From positions 124,001-188,000 of the forward strand of contig JASBVO010000003.1 of assembly GCA_029961105.1 (NCBI GenBank): a DNA stretch of 64,000 nt, given 5' to 3'. Shown here in pieces: positions 49,538 through 56,991 of the stretch. The notes below the pieces were generated by a model, which saw nothing but the letters and a program-made list of their open reading frames with translations, did no database searches and was not told where the DNA came from. The DNA is from Micrococcus sp. (lineage in GTDB: Bacteria > Actinomycetota > Actinomycetes > Actinomycetales > Micrococcaceae). Each line of letters starts with the position of its first letter. Position 1 is the first letter of the stretch. Both the position numbers and the translations under genes were made by a program.

Positions 49538-49593
49538 CGCCCAACGCCCAACGCCCAACGCCCAACGCCCAACGCCCAACGCCCAACGCCCAA
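49538..49593 (+). repeat. Tandem heptamer array, CGCCCAA x8
   Basis: Eight perfect head-to-tail copies of CGCCCAA run directly into the structured element. Slippage could change the copy number. Confidence 0.9.
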
Positions 49594-49679
49594 CGACCTT
49601 GCAGCAGATGCGCCCATCAGGCCTGATGCGTGCACCAACTGCAAGGTCGTTGAGCATCAACTGCAGTCTCCTTGAGGCG
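49591..49679 (+). repeat. Structured dispersed element, copy A (~89 bp)
   Basis: The arms CAACGACCTTGCAG (49591-49604) and CTGCAAGGTCGTTG (49639-49652) pair perfectly. A palindrome CATCAGGCCTGATG lies inside, and a third, similar arm CTGCAGTCTCCTTG is at 49661-49674. The whole aligns along its length with the reverse strand of 54848-54937. Stem changes between the copies are partly compensatory. Confidence 0.7.
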
Positions 49680-49857
49680 CTTCAGGACGTGGCCGGTCCC
49701 CCGGCCCCACTCGGCCCACTGGCTCGGCATCGCTGTCCCACTGGGCCCTCTGGCCCGGCATCGCTGTCCTGCTGGCCCCCGGGCTCCGCATCGCCACCGC
49801 GCATCGCCACCGCGCATGGCCACCCTGCTCGCCCCGCCTCACCTGCCAAATCATTCG

Positions 49858-49893
49858 TGTGCACAACAAAACCATTTCAGCAGGTTTTGCACA
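49858..49893 (+). promoter_or_regulatory. Inverted repeat in the AT-rich leader of the DUF1540 gene
   Basis: AAAACC and GGTTTT pair across 9 nt, flanked by GTGCA and TGCAC. It sits ~130 bp before the gene in a stretch far richer in A+T than its surroundings. It may be an operator or part of a promoter region. Confidence 0.35.
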
Positions 49894-50018
49894 TAGTCAT
49901 TTGACGTATTTGTGAATGCCTTAAGGATGAATTTACTTGCGGACTTTGCAGGGCTGAGTATCTTTAATTCCATCGCCTGAGTACGAGCGCTTGGGCTGGA
50001 CCGACAAGGATGAGCACC

Positions 50019-50294
50019 ATGACTTCTGCCGTGCGCTCCTGCGCCGCCACCGCCTGTTCCTTCAACAACGACCACGACTGCAACGCACTGGCCATCACGG
50101 TGGCCGGCAGCGAGTCCCAGCCCACCTGCGGCACGTTCGTGCAGCTGGATGCCCGCCGACCCGCCACGGCCGAGGCCAGCAGCGTGGGGGCGTGCCACCG
50201 CCTGGAATGCGCCTACAACGCCGACCTGATGTGCACCGCCGAAGGCATCGAGGTCACCGACACGGCCACCTGCGCCACCTACACCGTCGCCTGA
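50019..50294 (+). CDS. DUF1540 Cys-rich putative metal-binding protein
   Basis: A 91-aa protein with two DUF1540-type repeats: VRSCAATACSFNNDHDCNALAITVAG...CGTF and VGACHRLECAYNADLMCTAEGIEV...CATY. Each repeat has four Cys (pattern C-x4-C-x6-C, then C ~16-20 residues on), which suggests bound metal. ATG 50019 has AAGGA about 9 nt upstream; ATG 50010 is also possible. A strong hairpin follows. The AT-rich leader and the neighbouring iron-uptake operon hint at metal- or stress-dependent control. Function is not established. Confidence 0.88.
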   Translation: MTSAVRSCAATACSFNNDHDCNALAITVAGSESQPTCGTFVQLDARRPATAEASSVGACHRLECAYNADLMCTAEGIEVTDTATCATYTVA

Positions 50295-50334
50295 CCTGCC
50301 CAGGCAAGCCAGGTAAACCTCGGCACGAGGTACG

Positions 50335-50377
50335 ACGAAGGCCTCGCCCCGGGTCCACCCCGGAGCGAGGCCTTCGT
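50335..50377. terminator. Bidirectional hairpin between convergent genes
   Basis: A 12-bp perfect outer stem (50335-50346 with 50366-50377) is extended by inner GC pairs. It lies between the DUF1540 gene and the convergent 50420-51298 gene. Confidence 0.8.
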
Positions 50378-50419
50378 ACTGCCGGCAGTGCGGCGCAGAC
50401 TACGAGGCCGCGTTCAGGG

Positions 50420-51298
50420 TCAGGGCCTGAGCGCTCCGATGCGCCGGGCGCGGAGGGAGTCGACCAACCGGCGCGAGGCGATGACGTCATCCCAGGCCAA
50501 GGCACCCTGAGCCGACAGATCACGAGCCGGCGCATTCGGGGCCGACGTCGGCAGCGGTACCTGCACGACCCAGCCTTGGTCTGCGCTGAAGCGCGCCAGC
50601 GTCACACAGTGGGGGTCCACGTCCACGCAGTGCACCGGATCGACGCCGAGATCCGTGGCGTCGGGCAGCTCGAGTTCCTCCGCCCAGCCGGGCAGGTCGC
50701 CATCGAGCACGGCATCGGCGACGTCGGCCAGGGTGTCTCCGGCGGTGGCCAGGACCGCATCGGCCAGGGCCTCGCACGAAGGGCCCAGCGTGGCGGCCTC
50801 GGCCACGATCTCCGCACCATGGGCGGTGACACCGGAGCAGTCGTGCAACAGGACCCGGTCGGTGGAGATCACTCCCACCCGGACGCGCGGGCCGACGTCG
50901 TGGACGAGATCGGCGACCCGCCCTTGCAGTCCCAGCGCAGCCACCTGCTGCGTGTCGCGGCACCAGCGCAGCGTGCCCAGCAGATGGAGGGATGCCAGGC
51001 GCAGGTTCAGGGCGTGGTCGGCGGCATCCTTGAGGATGTCCACGCGGACCTCGATGTCCTCGGCGGTGTGGAATGCGCCGAGCGAATGGAAGAGGTTGGG
51101 AATGTCCGCGACGACCAACTGCCCCGACCGGGACACGCCATGCACCGCCGAGGAGAGGGCTTCGCCCGCCCGGTATGCCGTGAGTTCGACGGCCCCCTCG
51201 CCCGCCAGCATGCGGCGCGTGAGAGATCTGGCATGGGCGGCGCGCAGATCGGTGGACAGCGACATGGAGGACGGAGGCATGGGCGGCGTCGAAGTCAT
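50420..51298 (-). CDS. Hypothetical protein, possibly DUF2470/HugZ-like, candidate iron-regulated
   Basis: A 292-aa soluble protein. The first half (RSLTRRMLAGEGAVELTAYRAG, HGVSRSGQLVVADIP, VRVDILKDAADHALNLRLASLHLLGTLRW) has the rhythm of the split-barrel DUF2470/HugZ-like proteins linked to haem use. The second half (CEALADAVLATAGDTLADVADAVLDG and VDPVHCVDVDPHCVTLARF) is not recognised. ATG 51298 is supported by GGAAGGA upstream. A DtxR-like palindrome at 51326-51344 lies 28 bp before the start, which together with the nearby siderophore operon suggests an iron-related role. This assignment is tentative. Confidence 0.6.
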   Translation of the reverse strand: MTSTPPMPPSSMSLSTDLRAAHARSLTRRMLAGEGAVELTAYRAGEALSSAVHGVSRSGQLVVADIPNLFHSLGAFHTAEDIEVRVDILKDAADHALNLRLASLHLLGTLRWCRDTQQVAALGLQGRVADLVHDVGPRVRVGVISTDRVLLHDCSGVTAHGAEIVAEAATLGPSCEALADAVLATAGDTLADVADAVLDGDLPGWAEELELPDATDLGVDPVHCVDVDPHCVTLARFSADQGWVVQVPLPTSAPNAPARDLSAQGALAWDDVIASRRLVDSLRARRIGALRP

Positions 51299-51325
51299 AG
51301 GGATCCTTCCGGGACGAACGCTTTC

Positions 51326-51344
51326 AAGTAAGGCACGCCTTATT
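51326..51344 (-). promoter_or_regulatory. Candidate weak DtxR/IdeR-like site
   Basis: TAAGGC-AC-GCCTTA (51329-51342) is a perfect inverted repeat, and the 19-bp window shares GTAAGGC with the stronger box at 44136. It keeps only about 11 of 18 DtxR consensus bases, so the call is tentative. Confidence 0.4.
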
Positions 51345-51448
51345 GAATTAAGCAAGCCCGCCGTACGCTTATGTCACACGGGCGGTCCCGCGCCCCTGGT
51401 CTTCCCGCCGGCCTCCCCGTCTCCGAGGGTTCGCCGCGGATGGCGGGG

Positions 51449-52852
51449 TCAGGCCGGAGTGACCTCGACCGCCACCCGCTCCTCGCCGATCCGCGTCAGC
51501 ACGAGGGTGGCGTGGCGGCCCGGCTTTTTCGCGCTCTGAGAGGCCTTCGAGCCCTTCCCACTCATGAGCTGGCGCCGCAGTTCCTCGGGCGTGACGGCCA
51601 TCCCACGCTTCTTGATGTCCAGCCGGCCCACACCGGTCTCCCGGACCCACTGCCGCAGTCCCTTGACGTTGTAGGGCATGACCGACTCGATGCGGTAGGC
51701 CCGCGCGAACGGGGAGTCCACCAGCTCGTCGGCCCGGAAGTAGGCGATGTGCTCATCGAGCAGGGCCCCGCCGGCCGACGCGAAGTCCCGGTGGATGAGG
51801 TCGGCGACCAGTTCCGCGCGGATCACTGCTCCATCCGGTTCATAGAGGTATCCGGTCAGGGCCTCGACGCCGCCCACCGGCACGTCGGGCGAGTCGCCGA
51901 AGTCGCTCGCCGCGGTGAACTCGTGGTGACCGCCCCGGCCTCCCGCCGCCGTCGGGCCCGAACCGGAACCGGACATGACCAGGGCGCTGCGGCGCACGCC
52001 GTCCCGGGCGAGGGCGTTGAACCACAGCACGGCCTCGGTGACGTCCCCGTCCACGGAGACCCACTGCGCCTCGCAGCCGGCGGGCACGGCGTCGTGCGGC
52101 AGGCCCGGGCCGAGCTTCACGCCGACGGCGGTGCCGCGGCCGGCCAGTGACTGCACGAAGGACAGGGGCGGGGAGAACGCCTCCGGGTCGAAGACCCGGC
52201 TGGACCCGGAGGTGGACAGCACGCGCCGGGCCGGGTCGAGCCAGTAGCCCTCGGGCGTAGCGCCGCCCGCCTGCGCCGCGGCGACCCATTCCTCCGCATC
52301 CGCCCCGACCACCGTGGCGTTCGGGAAGGGCATGAGGTTGATCGTCGCGGCCGCGGCCACCGTCTCGTCCCGCTCGACGGCGGTCACCTCGAGGTCCAGC
52401 GCCGCCATGGCCATGGCATCCGCCCCGAGGCCGCAACCGAGGTCGGCGACGGACCGAATGCCCGCAGCGGCGAAGCGCCCGGCATGCAGGGCGGCCACGT
52501 TCATCCGCGTCGCCTGCTCCAGCCCCGCCCGGGTGAAGACCATGTGCGCGGCGAAGGGGCCGAACTTGGCGGCGGCCTGGTCCCGCAGCTTCAGTTGGGT
52601 CAGCACGGCCGAGACCAGTTCGGGGGCGTGGCCCTCGGCGCGCAGGCGGGTGGACAGGGCCAGCGCCTCGGATTCCCGGTAGCCGTCCAGGGAGTTCAGC
52701 AACTGCCAGCCCTCCGGGGTCAGGACGGGTGCCAGGACGGTGGCGTCCCGGCTCGCGGTGGGTGCGGGACTTCCCGACGACGGCGCGGCGCCGCCCGCGG
52801 CAGGCTGCGGTCCGGACGGCGCCGGAGACGAGGACGATGATGAGGAGGCCAC
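51449..52852 (-). CDS. Class I SAM-dependent methyltransferase with THUMP-like domain
   Basis: A ~467-aa protein. The Rossmann methyltransferase core has VADLGCGLGADAMAMAALDLEVTAVERDE (SAM motif I, about residue 135) and YWLDPARRV. The C-terminal ~70 residues (LRQWVRETGVGRLDIKKRGMAVTPEELRRQL...VLTRIG) match the THUMP-like domain of actinobacterial proteins of this type. The longest frame starts at ATG 52885, but that codon overlaps the divergent start at 52884; GTG 52852 (RVASSS...) avoids the clash and follows a TACCGT box. The N-terminal 40 residues are Ser/Ala/Pro-rich. RNA modification is a guess from the THUMP-like part. Confidence 0.85.
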   Translation of the reverse strand: MASSSSSSSPAPSGPQPAAGGAAPSSGSPAPTASRDATVLAPVLTPEGWQLLNSLDGYRESEALALSTRLRAEGHAPELVSAVLTQLKLRDQAAAKFGPFAAHMVFTRAGLEQATRMNVAALHAGRFAAAGIRSVADLGCGLGADAMAMAALDLEVTAVERDETVAAAATINLMPFPNATVVGADAEEWVAAAQAGGATPEGYWLDPARRVLSTSGSSRVFDPEAFSPPLSFVQSLAGRGTAVGVKLGPGLPHDAVPAGCEAQWVSVDGDVTEAVLWFNALARDGVRRSALVMSGSGSGPTAAGGRGGHHEFTAASDFGDSPDVPVGGVEALTGYLYEPDGAVIRAELVADLIHRDFASAGGALLDEHIAYFRADELVDSPFARAYRIESVMPYNVKGLRQWVRETGVGRLDIKKRGMAVTPEELRRQLMSGKGSKASQSAKKPGRHATLVLTRIGEERVAVEVTPA

Positions 52853-52883
52853 CCGTCCACGGTACCGGCGGTAGGCTGGAGAC

Positions 52884-53489
52884 ATGTCCCGCCGCTCTGA
52901 GTCCCGCAGGCCCTTGCCCGGCTCCGGACGCGACTACCGGGGAGGGCTCGACCCGGATCGCGACTGGGACGGCGCGCCCGGATTCGACCTCATCGGCCGC
53001 TTCGAGGATGGATCGGACGACCGTCACGACGGTGACGACTACGGCGATCCGGAGGGTCCCGGCGAGGTCGATGACCGCGATCTCCGAGAGCGTCAGGCCA
53101 TTGACGGCCGGCCGGAGGAGCCGAGCCGCCCCGAGCGTGCCGGTGACCGGTCCGCCCGGTCCGCGGCCGGCATCGTGGGCCGTGGTTCCCACGCCTCGCG
53201 GCAGGCCCAGTCGGCGCCGATGTGGTGCAAGGTCCTGCTGTACGCCTCCATGGCCGTGGGCGTGGTGGCCGCGCTGCTGCTGATCGTCACGGTGGTCGCC
53301 CAGGTGTTCGTGGCGGGCACGTTCACGCTCGGCGGCGGGGACATGCTCTCGGATTCGGAGACCGCGCGTGCGGTGCGCCGTGACGTGGTGTGGGTGCCGT
53401 TGACCGGCCCGCTGGTGGCCCTCGGAGTGGCGTTCGTCGGCCTGTGTGTGGCGGCGTTCGGTATCTTCCGCGCCCGTCGCACCGGCTGA
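52884..53489 (+). CDS. Hypothetical membrane protein with acidic disordered head
   Basis: A 201-aa protein. The first ~110 residues are charged and disordered (many Asp, Arg, Gly). Two transmembrane helices follow ([28 protein letters not shown] and [25 protein letters not shown]), joined by a short outside loop [26 protein letters not shown] 52884 lies 6 nt after TAGGCT, consistent with a leaderless transcript. It is divergent from the methyltransferase gene, whose longest possible start codon overlaps this one. No family recognised. Confidence 0.75.
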   Translation: MSRRSESRRPLPGSGRDYRGGLDPDRDWDGAPGFDLIGRFEDGSDDRHDGDDYGDPEGPGEVDDRDLRERQAIDGRPEEPSRPERAGDRSARSAAGIVGRGSHASRQAQSAPMWCKVLLYASMAVGVVAALLLIVTVVAQVFVAGTFTLGGGDMLSDSETARAVRRDVVWVPLTGPLVALGVAFVGLCVAAFGIFRARRTG

Positions 53490-53533
53490 GGCCCGCCGCC
53501 GCACCCGCTGAGATCCGCCGCCGCACCGAGGCG

Positions 53534-53577
53534 GAGCCCGCAGTCCCACCGAGGCGAGCCCGCAGTCCCACCGAGGC
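53534..53577 (+). repeat. 22-bp perfect tandem duplication
   Basis: The unit beginning GAGCCCGCAGTCCC and ending ACCGAGGC occurs at 53534-53555 and again at 53556-53577. A separate 18-bp run (GCTCCTRTCGGC-like, three copies) follows at about 53642-53696. Both lie between convergent genes. Confidence 0.85.
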
Positions 53578-53683
53578 GGGGCCGGCCGCCCCGCGTGGAC
53601 CGGCCTGGGGCACGGCGAACACCATCCAGTCGACGATCTCGCTCCTGCCGGCAACCGTGCTCCTATCGGCGACCGTGCTCCTG

Positions 53684-54625
53684 TCAGCAACCGCGCTGGG
53701 CAAAGGCCGCCTGCAGGTCATCGAGGAAGGCCTCCCGTCCCTCGCGGAAGATGGACCGGGACACTCTCAGGACGATCCACCCCTCTGCACGCAATCGTCG
53801 GTCGCGCTCGATGTCGGCGTCGAACTGGGCCTGATCGCGCCAATGATGCCCGCCCTCGTACTGGATGCAGATCTTCAGGCGGAGCCAGGCGAGGTCGGGG
53901 TGGATCGTCGATCCGTCGGCCAGCACCACGCGCGGGTTCAACGCGGGCTCTGGAAAGCCTGCTGCCAGGACCATCAGCCGCGTCTCGGTCTCCTTCGGGG
54001 AGTCCACGCGGGCACGGACGAGTTCCAGCGCGGCGCGAGCTGACCGGATGCCTTTGACGTTCTTCCGTCGGGCTGTCACGGACCACAGCTCTTCCACGGT
54101 CACGAGGGGATGCGAGAGCCGGGAGCGTTTCGCCGTGGGGCCGTCCGGCCGCTGGAGAAGACTGTCCCCGGCGGCCACGAGCCTGGGCAGGGCCGTGATG
54201 TGGGCGGCCAGGTCTGTCCACGTCCATGCTGCGGACGTCACCCGCAGGCCGTCGATCTCGACGACCGGTGCTTCATCCGACAGGGCATGGCCGGTGACGT
54301 GCTTGCGGCGGACCGGGGTTCCCCGGCCTGTGACGGTGGACAGGTGGACGGGGTTGATCGTCTCCACGGTGCCCGGAAGCCATATCCCCCAGACGTGGGC
54401 GGCCGTCCCGTGCGAGAACACTGCCTCCGGATAGAGGTCCTGCAGAGCCCGGAGGTATTCCGCAGGATCAGTGCTGGTGCCGCGACGATGGCGCAGTTCC
54501 CTGCCGACGGCGTGGAGATCAGTGGAACGCAGTCGTGACCCGTTCACTCCCATCACCTTGGCCTGTCGGGTCGTGAATACGGTCGACCCCAACCCGGGCG
54601 GCAAGGAACTGTGGACGGAGGGCAT
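53684..54625 (-). CDS. DUF559-type endonuclease-like protein
   Basis: A 313-aa protein. The C-terminal ~90 residues match DUF559 (Vsr-like PD-(D/E)XK fold): PRVVLADGSTIHPDLAWLRLKICIQYEGGHH, FDADIERDRRLRAEGWIVLRVSRSIF. Likely metal-site residues are Asp in HPDLAW and Glu in QYEGGHH. The N-terminal two thirds (SHGTAAHVWGIWLP, VSRVTSAAW-like block) are those of the AbiEi-like/transcription-factor proteins common in actinomycetes. ATG 54625 is the natural start. Codon choice is less strictly G/C than in its neighbours, which may mean recent acquisition. It is flanked by repeats on both sides. Confidence 0.82.
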   Translation of the reverse strand: MPSVHSSLPPGLGSTVFTTRQAKVMGVNGSRLRSTDLHAVGRELRHRRGTSTDPAEYLRALQDLYPEAVFSHGTAAHVWGIWLPGTVETINPVHLSTVTGRGTPVRRKHVTGHALSDEAPVVEIDGLRVTSAAWTWTDLAAHITALPRLVAAGDSLLQRPDGPTAKRSRLSHPLVTVEELWSVTARRKNVKGIRSARAALELVRARVDSPKETETRLMVLAAGFPEPALNPRVVLADGSTIHPDLAWLRLKICIQYEGGHHWRDQAQFDADIERDRRLRAEGWIVLRVSRSIFREGREAFLDDLQAAFAQRGC

Positions 54626-55013
54626 GGATCCACCCTGCGCCGAGCAGTCCCCCGTACGCGAGTGACATGCGGCCGGCTGGGGACCGGTTCGCGGAGACCG
54701 CCAGGTGTGGAGTGGTGGTGTGGAGTGCTGGTGTGGAGTGCTGGCGCGGCGTCGTAGTGTGGCGACGTGGTGCGAAAGCGGTCGAGCCTGATGGCCGGTG
54801 CCGTCGGACAGCAGCGCCCTTCAACGCCTGACGCCTCAACGCCTCAACGCCTCAACGACATTGCAGTTGTTGTTCAACGAGACTGCAGTAGGTGCGGTCA
54901 TATCCGCTGCAAGGACGCATCTGATGCAATCTCGTTCGATCAGTGGGGTTGCCTTCGGTCCAGCCACGTCAGCACACCCCGGCTTCAGTGGTTGACGTCA
55001 GCACACCGCCGCG
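54626..55013. other. Gene-free repeat region upstream of the DUF559 gene
   Basis: 388 bp with no credible gene. It contains a 13-bp tandem repeat GTGTGGAGTGNTG x3 (54705-54743), an octamer run of CAACGCCT-like units (about 54815-54855), the second copy of the structured element (54848-54937) and a GTCAGCAC-rich stretch (54966-55020). Confidence 0.7.
54848..54937 (-). repeat. Structured dispersed element, copy B (~90 bp, inverted)
   Basis: Read on the minus strand it aligns with 49591-49679, from the first arm GAACGAGATTGCAT (54937-54924) through the second arm CTGCAGTCTCGTTG (54888-54875) and the third arm CTGCAATGTCGTTG (54866-54853) to a shared end TTGAGGCG. The order of the three arms is the same in both copies. 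Confidence 0.7.
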
Positions 55014-56900
55014 TCAGCACCCCGTCCCGGCCGGCCACTCCCCCACGTCGACCGGAAGGGCCCCCGGCGCCTCGGCCTCACCGGTGAGCACATCGACCAG
55101 CGCCTCGAAGGCCCCCGGCGTGCGGCCGTAGAGCGCGATCAGCGCCCCGCCCTCGGACACGGTCGATGACGCCAGCCCGAACGGCGCGTCCAGGGCCACC
55201 ACCACGTCCCCCCGCCCGGCACCGCGCGCAGTGCCCACCAGGTTCACCACGGGGCCGGTGCCTACGGTCAGGCCCGCGGCCTCGGCGGCCTCCGTCAGGC
55301 GCGCGCGGTCGGCGGCGTTTCCCCCGGTGACCTGCAGGGAGTCCTGGATGACCGCCTCGCCGCAGGTGCCCTCCACCACCGTGACCGCGGCAGCGGACAC
55401 CGCACGGGAGACGCCAGCCACGTCCATGTCGGTCCCGTTGAACGATCCGATGGCCACGAGCTCCTCCCGCGATGCGGACCCCAGCTCCTCGACCAGGTCA
55501 TCCCGCCACATCAGCATCGTGACCACGCGCCGCGCCGCCTCGTCGAGCCGCTCCTCCGGCACCTCGCCGGACTCCACGGCATCGACGACCGCGTCCCGTG
55601 CCCCGGGCAGCGAGGACGGCATCAGCAGCAGGTCCGCCCCGGCCGCGAGCGCCCGCACGGGTGCCTCGTCCGCGCCGTACCGCTCGACCAGCGCGCCCAT
55701 GTTGAGCGCGTCGGTGACCACGACGCCGTCGTAGCCGTCCGCGTGGCCCGCCCCGGAGCCGTCGGGAGAGGCGGCCAACGCCCGCAGCGCCTCGTAGGCC
55801 GGCGCGGACACCGACGACGGCACGTCCGCTTCCAGCTCCGGCACGATGACGTGCCCCATCATCACCATCGGCGTGTACTGCCCGCCGCCGGAGAGCAGCT
55901 CGCGGAACGGCAGCCAGTCACGCTTCTCCAGGCCCGCCACGGAGGCGTCCTGCACCGGGGCGGTCACGTGCGAGTCGTCGGTGACGGAGCCATGGCCCGG
56001 GAAGTGCTTCGGTGCCGGCAGCACCCCGGAGTTCAGCAGTCCGGCGGTGGCGGCGGTGCCGAGCTCGGCCACCGTCTGCGGGTCCGAGGAGAAGGACCGG
56101 GCGCCGATGGCCGGATCGTCGGCCCCGATGGTCACGTCCACGCTCGGGGCGAAGTCCACGGTGAAGCCCAGCTCGGCCAGCTGCAGCGCCATCAGGGTGT
56201 GGCCGTCCCGGGCGAGCCGGGCCGCGTCCCCCGCCGCGCCTCCGTCGTCCCCCGCGCCGTCACCTTCCCCGGAGACTTCCCCGGAGGCTTTCCCGGCGCC
56301 TTCACCGGTCCCCTCGCCGGCGGCCGCGGCGCCGTAGCTCATGGGCGTCGGCCACTCGACGCGTGGTTCCTTGACGCGCGCCACCAGCCCGCCCTCCTGA
56401 TCCACGCCGATGATGCCGCTCCAGTCCCGCCCCGCGGACAGGGCCTCCTGGGTCCGTGCCAGTGCGCCGGAAAGCGCCTCCGTGTCATGGGTGCCGTCCG
56501 CGGCCACCGGGACGGCGTCGCCCATGACGATCACCCCGCCCAGGTTGAGTTCCCGGATCGAGGCCGGGTCCGTTCCGGCGGCGCCCAGCTGGCCGACGAG
56601 GACCTGGCCGGCCTTCTCGGCGATGTCCATGCCGGCCACGGCCTGGGCGGCCGCTTCCTCGGTATCCGTCCCTGGTCCGCCCAGGACCACCTCCAGCGCG
56701 CTGGGCTCCGGTTCGGCGGGTGCCGAAGACCCCGACGGCGTCGGCCCACCGGTCCCGTTCCCGTCCGGTCCGGCACCGGGCGGGGTGGTGGTGCACGCCG
56801 TCGCCGCGAGCAGGACGGCACCGGCCAGGGCCAGGGCGCGCACCCCCCGGTTGCGGACAGGGGGACGCGGGCCGGGGACGGACGAGAGTGCTGTGATCAC
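55014..56900 (-). CDS. Glycoside hydrolase family 3 lipoprotein (NagZ-like beta-N-acetylhexosaminidase)
   Basis: A 628-aa secreted lipoprotein of GH3. The signal peptide ends LLAATACTTT (lipobox ATAC). The GH3 barrel has IGVDQEGGLVARVKEP, FTVDFAPSVDVTIG, the NagZ block PAPKHFPGHGSVTDDSHV and the catalytic Asp in VVVTDALNMGAL. A Gly/Glu/Asp insertion (~residues 195-225) and a C-terminal (alpha/beta)-like domain ending in WPAGTGC complete it. It probably trims N-acetylglucosamine from cell-wall fragments outside the membrane. GTG 56900 is the start. It is divergent from the ligase gene. Confidence 0.9.
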   Translation of the reverse strand: MITALSSVPGPRPPVRNRGVRALALAGAVLLAATACTTTPPGAGPDGNGTGGPTPSGSSAPAEPEPSALEVVLGGPGTDTEEAAAQAVAGMDIAEKAGQVLVGQLGAAGTDPASIRELNLGGVIVMGDAVPVAADGTHDTEALSGALARTQEALSAGRDWSGIIGVDQEGGLVARVKEPRVEWPTPMSYGAAAAGEGTGEGAGKASGEVSGEGDGAGDDGGAAGDAARLARDGHTLMALQLAELGFTVDFAPSVDVTIGADDPAIGARSFSSDPQTVAELGTAATAGLLNSGVLPAPKHFPGHGSVTDDSHVTAPVQDASVAGLEKRDWLPFRELLSGGGQYTPMVMMGHVIVPELEADVPSSVSAPAYEALRALAASPDGSGAGHADGYDGVVVTDALNMGALVERYGADEAPVRALAAGADLLLMPSSLPGARDAVVDAVESGEVPEERLDEAARRVVTMLMWRDDLVEELGSASREELVAIGSFNGTDMDVAGVSRAVSAAAVTVVEGTCGEAVIQDSLQVTGGNAADRARLTEAAEAAGLTVGTGPVVNLVGTARGAGRGDVVVALDAPFGLASSTVSEGGALIALYGRTPGAFEALVDVLTGEAEAPGALPVDVGEWPAGTGC

Positions 56901-56991
56901 CCCTCCATGCTAGGGATCACCGATGGCCGCAACCGCTCCGCGCGGACCTAGGATGACTACTGCCAGCCGTCCGCACCCTCCGGGAGCCTTC

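Larger units (their letters stand above)
49472..50018. other. Gene-free region rich in repeats and an AT-rich leader
   Basis: About 550 bp without a credible gene. In order it holds a degenerate CGTCCGA/CGCTCC run, the heptamer array (49538-49593), the structured element (49591-49679), GC-rich repeated GGCATCGCTGTCC phrases (about 49720-49830), and an unusually AT-rich leader (about 49850-49975) before the DUF1540 gene. Confidence 0.7.

Noticed and set aside
49538..49593. CRISPR array
   Set aside because: The units are 7-bp direct repeats without spacers, and no cas gene is present.
49599..49904. Small gene in the repeat region after the cupin
   Set aside because: The frame runs through tandem repeats and low-complexity DNA, has no ribosome-binding site and shows no recognisable family.
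49975..49995. Third copy of the ~70-bp palindrome (GAGTACGAGCGC)
   Set aside because: Only about 12 bases resemble one arm and the complementary arm is missing.
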